Shown in pieces: positions 58,377-64,000 of a stretch of 64,000 bases of DNA. Location of the stretch: positions 584,455-648,454 of the forward strand of contig BJOX01000264.1 in the NCBI GenBank assembly GCA_009731375.1. The letters run 5' to 3'. Positions within the stretch are counted from its first letter, which is position 1, and every line of letters begins with the position of its first letter. The notes beneath the pieces are model-generated. The model saw only the letters and a list, made by a program, of their open reading frames with translations, ran no database searches and was not told where the DNA came from. Origin of the DNA: Paulinella micropora. Its lineage: Eukaryota > Cercozoa > Imbricatea > Euglyphida. A program made the translations under genes and the position numbers.

Positions 58377-60769
58377 AGACCCTCCAATAGGGGTTGTATA
58401 CTTTCCTAGACACTTCCAAAAAAATAACTTCAAGCTGGCTCCATACAATTGTATATATCTATACAAAAAGTCCACCGAGGGCACCAAAAACGAAACAAAC
58501 ATCTAGACTGGCAAAGCGCTCGTTCATTCCAACAAATGGACGACCTACGGGCAAGTTTGTTACCCACATATAGCTAACAAATTTGTTCATAGGTGGACTC
58601 CTATCCAGGCCCGATTGCCTTCTGTCCAATAAGGGGATCCAAACACGCTGTGAGGGTACGCATCCTTTATCTAGCGGCCAAAAGCTCGATATTGGGAGCA
58701 TACTGCATCTCCACGACAGTCTTATCTTTCTCCCAGCCAGGGAACCCGACCAATTCGGGAGAGCCAGAATAAAAGAAGTTACTCCTCACATTTGGATGAC
58801 AAGGGTCATCAAGGGGGGGGGAAGTGTAGAGCGAAATTCAAAATTCAAATTTGATAATTAAATTCGAAATCAAATTCGAATTTCGCATATGTTCCGAAAT
58901 CCAAATCATTCGGAGTAACGCCTACAGTTACTTTTCCTTCCTTCAATCGCCTATCTGATTCCTAGAAGGAAGAGAAGCCATCACACTATGGGGACAAATA
59001 CCAAAATAATTTCCGGGAAATGGAAATGATTTCCAGTGGCTGGAAATACTATTTCCAGGGTACAAAATAATTTCCAGTGTGTTAAAATGGTTTCCAGTGG
59101 CTAGAAATTTTTTTGAACACTGGAAATTATTTTGTACCCTGGAAATAGTATTTCCAGCCACTGGAAAAACTTCTGGGCACTAGAAATAATATTTCCAGAT
59201 ACTGGAAATATTTTCCAGTATTCAGAATATTTCCAGTGGCTGGAAATAATTTTTTTTCATAGCGGGAAATGTTTTTTTGCTGGAAATATTTCCATCTACT
59301 GGAAATATTTCTAGTCACGGGAAATATTTCCAGTCACTGGAAATATTTCCAGTGGCTGGAAATATTCCAGTAGCTGGAAGTATAGTAAATATTTCCAGCC
59401 ACTGGAAATATTTCCAGTCACTGGAAATATTTCCAGTGGCTGGAAATATTCCAGTAGCTGGAAGTATAGAAAATGTTTCCAGTCACTCGAAATATTTCCA
59501 GTGGCTGGAAATATTTCCAGCTTCTAAAATGATTTCCAGTGGCTGGAAATATATCTACATTTTCGAAATATTTCCCAGGTACAAAATATTTCCAGTCAAT
59601 GGAAATATTTCCAGCCACTGGACATATTTTCAGCTACTGGAAATATTCCAGTAGCTGGAAGTATAGAACATATTTCCAGTCACTCGAAATATTTCCAGTG
59701 GCTGGAAATATTTCCAGCTTTTAAAATTATTTCCAGTGGCTGGAAATATGTCTACATTTTCGAAATATTTCCAAGGCACAAAATATTTCCAGTCACTGGA
59801 AATATTTCCAGCTTCTACAATTAGTTCCAGTGGCTGGAAATATGTCTACATTTGGGAAATATTTCCAAGGTACCAAATATTTCCAGTAACTGCTGGAAAT
59901 ATTCTAGCCACTAAAAATATTTCAAAACAATGGAAATATTTCCCGTGGCTGGAAATATTCCAGTCACTGGAAATATTTCCAGCGACTGGGAATATTTCTA
60001 GCCAGTGGAAATATTTGCAGTTCTGGAAATATTCTAGTAGCTGGAAGTATAGAAAATATTTTCAGTTTCTGGAAATATTTCCAGTGGCTGGCAATATTTC
60101 CAGCTTCTAAAATTATTTCTGGTCGCTGGAGATATTTCTAGATTTTGGAAATATTTCTAATAGACAAAATAATTTCCAGCCGCTGGAAATATTTCCAGCC
60201 ACTGGAAATATCTTCAACCACTGGAAATATTTCCAGTTATGAAAAATATTTCCAACCACTGGAGATTTTCTGTACACTGGAAATATTTTTTTGCCTTGGA
60301 AACTTGATATTTCCAGTGACTGGAAATATCTCCAGTGGAAAACATTTCCAGTTAACAGAAATATTTCCAGTCACTGAGGTCTTTATTAAAATTTTCATTT
60401 CCAAAGTAATTATAAGTCTTTATTATGAAAAACTCAACATTGGTATAGCTACGCGATAACTTTCATGCAATGTCGCTGTGTTATTCACTGGTTACCTAAA
60501 AGCTACTACGGAACATACTACACTGTCCAAACGAACCCACTTGTAGACTGGGCGAACGGGTGGTCGTATGATGGTTACAGATTCTCCTAATATGCCTTTC
60601 TGATGCATTTCAAATACAGTTACTTTCAGAAACCTAGGCACGTCACCTTCAGAAACAACTAGCTGCAAACCAGAGTGAACCAAGCAGTACGTGTCATTTT
60701 GTAAAGTAACAAAGCAGGCTGAATAATCTCGTCTAGCTGTGTTGATGATGCCATCCTCACAAACAAATC
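57934..60769. repeat. 2836-bp duplicated segment, copy 1
   Basis: Matches 60780-63615 at a constant offset of 2846 bp. It ends exactly at a 10-base gap. At least two A/G differences were seen: 58035 versus 60881, and 58194 or near it versus its counterpart. Confidence 0.95.
58990..60385. repeat. Palindromic satellite, GGAAATATTTCC with CCAGTNNCTGG
   Basis: About 1.4 kb of alternating short palindromes: GGAAATATTTCC (12 bp, perfect) joined by CCAGTGGCTGG or CCAGTCACTGG. Both strands look alike, so any window can fold on itself. Spacing is irregular (about 15-35 bp). Confidence 0.93.
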
Positions 60770-60779
60770 NNNNNNNNNN
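60770..60779. other. 10-base assembly gap
   Basis: Placeholder-length gap between the two copies of the 2836-bp segment. Confidence 0.99.
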
Positions 60780-63615
60780 TTGCTTGACCGCGACAACGCC
60801 CGCCCAACCGACCCTCAACGCCTCCAATCCTGGGCGGAGAGGTGGGCTCGAAACTTCCGTTATCACGCTCGTCCAGAGTGGGACAGCGCGGTGCAAGACG
60901 AAGAGTTCAGATGGCACAAAGCTACAAAGCCATTGGACTATATATACCACTCTCGACACTGTTACCCACGGTGGGAGCAAGTGTACGAATATAAACTCGG
61001 GGACATAATGCTACGGCTATACCCTGAGTACGACCAACCGCGGTCGTCGATCTGACCGTTCGAACTATCCGACGACGAACGGCAGACGATCCGCATCCAA
61101 CTCGATCACGAGCGCGACGACCCACCCTTCAACCAATCAGAGGGGCGGTACCGCTCATCCTCCCAGTCCAGCACAGAGGACGATTTCATCCGATACGTGG
61201 AGGCAGAGAGAGATGAGTTTTGAGACCCTCCAATAGGGGTTGTATACTTTCCTAGACACTTCCAAAAAAATAACTTCAAGCTGGCTCCATACAATTGTAT
61301 ATATCTATACAAAAAGTCCACCGAGGGCACCAAAAACGAAACAAACATCTAGACTGGCAAAGCGCTCGTTCATTCCAACAAATGGACGACCTACGGGCAA
61401 GTTTGTTACCCACATATAGCTAACAAATTTGTTCATAGGTGGACTCCTATCCAGGCCCGATTGCCTTCTGTCCAATAAGGGGATCCAAACACGCTGTGAG
61501 GGTACGCATCCTTTATCTAGCGGCCAAAAGCTCGATATTGGGAGCATACTGCATCTCCACGACAGTCTTATCTTTCTCCCAGCCAGGGAACCCGACCAAT
61601 TCGGGAGAGCCAGAATAAAAGAAGTTACTCCTCACATTTGGATGACAAGGGTCATCAAGGGGGGGGGAAGTGTAGAGCGAAATTCAAAATTCAAATTTGA
61701 TAATTAAATTCGAAATCAAATTCGAATTTCGCATATGTTCCGAAATCCAAATCATTCGGAGTAACGCCTACAGTTACTTTTCCTTCCTTCAATCGCCTAT
61801 CTGATTCCTAGAAGGAAGAGAAGCCATCACACTATGGGGACAAATACCAAAATAATTTCCGGGAAATGGAAATGATTTCCAGTGGCTGGAAATACTATTT
61901 CCAGGGTACAAAATAATTTCCAGTGTGTTAAAATGGTTTCCAGTGGCTAGAAATTTTTTTGAACACTGGAAATTATTTTGTACCCTGGAAATAGTATTTC
62001 CAGCCACTGGAAAAACTTCTGGGCACTAGAAATAATATTTCCAGATACTGGAAATATTTTCCAGTATTCAGAATATTTCCAGTGGCTGGAAATAATTTTT
62101 TTTCATAGCGGGAAATGTTTTTTTGCTGGAAATATTTCCATCTACTGGAAATATTTCTAGTCACGGGAAATATTTCCAGTCACTGGAAATATTTCCAGTG
62201 GCTGGAAATATTCCAGTAGCTGGAAGTATAGTAAATATTTCCAGCCACTGGAAATATTTCCAGTCACTGGAAATATTTCCAGTGGCTGGAAATATTCCAG
62301 TAGCTGGAAGTATAGAAAATGTTTCCAGTCACTCGAAATATTTCCAGTGGCTGGAAATATTTCCAGCTTCTAAAATGATTTCCAGTGGCTGGAAATATAT
62401 CTACATTTTCGAAATATTTCCCAGGTACAAAATATTTCCAGTCAATGGAAATATTTCCAGCCACTGGACATATTTTCAGCTACTGGAAATATTCCAGTAG
62501 CTGGAAGTATAGAACATATTTCCAGTCACTCGAAATATTTCCAGTGGCTGGAAATATTTCCAGCTTTTAAAATTATTTCCAGTGGCTGGAAATATGTCTA
62601 CATTTTCGAAATATTTCCAAGGCACAAAATATTTCCAGTCACTGGAAATATTTCCAGCTTCTACAATTAGTTCCAGTGGCTGGAAATATGTCTACATTTG
62701 GGAAATATTTCCAAGGTACCAAATATTTCCAGTAACTGCTGGAAATATTCTAGCCACTAAAAATATTTCAAAACAATGGAAATATTTCCCGTGGCTGGAA
62801 ATATTCCAGTCACTGGAAATATTTCCAGCGACTGGGAATATTTCTAGCCAGTGGAAATATTTGCAGTTCTGGAAATATTCTAGTAGCTGGAAGTATAGAA
62901 AATATTTTCAGTTTCTGGAAATATTTCCAGTGGCTGGCAATATTTCCAGCTTCTAAAATTATTTCTGGTCGCTGGAGATATTTCTAGATTTTGGAAATAT
63001 TTCTAATAGACAAAATAATTTCCAGCCGCTGGAAATATTTCCAGCCACTGGAAATATCTTCAACCACTGGAAATATTTCCAGTTATGAAAAATATTTCCA
63101 ACCACTGGAGATTTTCTGTACACTGGAAATATTTTTTTGCCTTGGAAACTTGATATTTCCAGTGACTGGAAATATCTCCAGTGGAAAACATTTCCAGTTA
63201 ACAGAAATATTTCCAGTCACTGAGGTCTTTATTAAAATTTTCATTTCCAAAGTAATTATAAGTCTTTATTATGAAAAACTCAACATTGGTATAGCTACGC
63301 GATAACTTTCATGCAATGTCGCTGTGTTATTCACTGGTTACCTAAAAGCTACTACGGAACATACTACACTGTCCAAACGAACCCACTTGTAGACTGGGCG
63401 AACGGGTGGTCGTATGATGGTTACAGATTCTCCTAATATGCCTTTCTGATGCATTTCAAATACAGTTACTTTCAGAAACCTAGGCACGTCACCTTCAGAA
63501 ACAACTAGCTGCAAACCAGAGTGAACCAAGCAGTACGTGTCATTTTGTAAAGTAACAAAGCAGGCTGAATAATCTCGTCTAGCTGTGTTGATGATGCCAT
63601 CCTCACAAACAAATC
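60780..63615. repeat. 2836-bp duplicated segment, copy 2
   Basis: Second copy, starting inside the ORF at 57865-58376 and ending inside the terminal exon at 63338-63717. Sequence continues past it without interruption, whereas copy 1 stops at the gap. Confidence 0.95.
61836..63231. repeat. Palindromic satellite, second copy
   Basis: Counterpart of 58990-60385. The same family resumes at 63801-63975. Confidence 0.93.
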
Positions 63616-63717
63616 TTTTCCCGTCACACACAAAGTGAGAAAAAAATTCTCCTTGACGATCCTTCTCTTCTTTTGCCAACCAAAGTGTCTCATGTTCCAG
63701 TAGCAGCGGTCTGAACA
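63338..63717 (-). CDS. Terminal exon of an unidentified gene
   Basis: The minus strand has a polypyrimidine-CAG acceptor (TTTTTATTTGTTCAG) just before about 63717, then an open frame of about 125 residues to TAG at 63340-63338. It includes WLAKEEKDRQGEFFSHFV, VCEDGIINTARRDYSACF and VTIIRPPVRPVYKWVRL. The mixed composition looks genuinely coding. No family recognised. The gene would continue beyond the right edge. A truncated duplicate lies at 60492-60769. Confidence 0.55.
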
Positions 63718-63800
63718 AATAAAAACAAATCACATCGTTTTACTTTCCAAAAAAAAACTACACGTGGAAAAACATAGTTAAAAATCAAAAACACAAAGAA

Positions 63801-63975
63801 ATATTTCTAGCATCTGGCTGGAAATATTTCCAGTCACTGAAAATATTTCCATCCACTGGAAATATTTCCAGCCACTAGAAATATTTCCAGCCACTAGAAA
63901 TAGTTCTAGTATCTGGAAATATTTCCAGCCACTGGAAATATTTCTAGCCACTGGAAATATTTCCAGATGCTAGAA
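63801..63975. repeat. Palindromic satellite, third block
   Basis: GGAAATATTTCCAG units in the presumed intron upstream of the terminal exon at 63338-63717, showing the satellite is not confined to intergenic DNA. Confidence 0.9.
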
Positions 63976-64000
63976 AAAAACAACAAACAAACAAACAAAA

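Noticed and set aside
58260-58861. Minus- and plus-strand ORFs of 80-92 codons in the unique part before the satellite
   Set aside because: No motif, overlapping on both strands, and no codon or splice support.
59277-63305. ORFs in the palindromic satellite (EIFPVAGN-type repeats)
   Set aside because: Translation of a repetitive non-coding satellite, with equivalent frames on both strands.

Overview
The window is nuclear DNA from a eukaryote: intron-split genes with GT-AG splice sites, LINE, SINE and Ty3/gypsy remnants, and no bacterial gene organisation. Exceptional microsatellite density covers roughly bases 300-35000. The host cannot be named. The one well-resolved protein, the catalytic subunit of serine palmitoyltransferase (LCB2), is about 488 residues with a membrane helix at its N-terminus, a length nearer plant LCB2 (about 489) than animal or fungal forms (about 560). 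This is only a weak hint toward the green lineage or a protist.

Bases 1-16700: one minus-strand LCB2 gene in 19 small exons. All junctions are GT-AG, all phases agree and the joined length is divisible by three. The 5' introns are short (49-70 bp near exons 1-3). The others are almost wholly (TATC), (CATA), (CT), (AGT) and similar arrays. Most non-repetitive islands inside those arrays are partial copies of the neighbouring exon together with its splice site. The extreme case is 17 extra copies of the 5' edge of exon 8 at 11024-12585.

Bases 17000-34700: the same architecture on the plus strand. There is a fragmentary alpha/beta-hydrolase gene resembling the BEM46/ABHD13 group, then two phase-compatible exons that may belong to a sulfite-oxidase/nitrate-reductase-like gene. 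Both show exon-edge copies inside microsatellites. LINE-like retrocopies truncated at the 5' end and finishing in (ATCT)n tails, a tRNA-derived SINE, long polypyrimidine tracts, a 300-bp palindrome and many assembly gaps are interspersed.

Bases 34700-58400: mostly unique sequence. Two divergent, decayed Ty3/gypsy-type elements of one lineage lie in opposite orientation (37230-43863 minus, 46509-55131 plus). The minus copy is truncated inside RNase H and seems to lack the protease Asp-Thr-Gly triad. The plus copy keeps protease, RT, RNase H, a D,D35E integrase and a GPY/F module with an unusual C-terminal extension, but has several frameshifts, one caused by a 34-bp tandem duplication. A TG...CA 305-bp tandem repeat and three further ORFs follow, the first with a predicted transmembrane helix.

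Bases 57934-63615: a 2836-bp segment occurs twice around a 10-base gap with at least two A/G differences, most likely unmerged alleles or contig overlap. It contains a satellite built from the palindrome GGAAATATTTCC. A minus-strand terminal exon of an unidentified gene closes the window.
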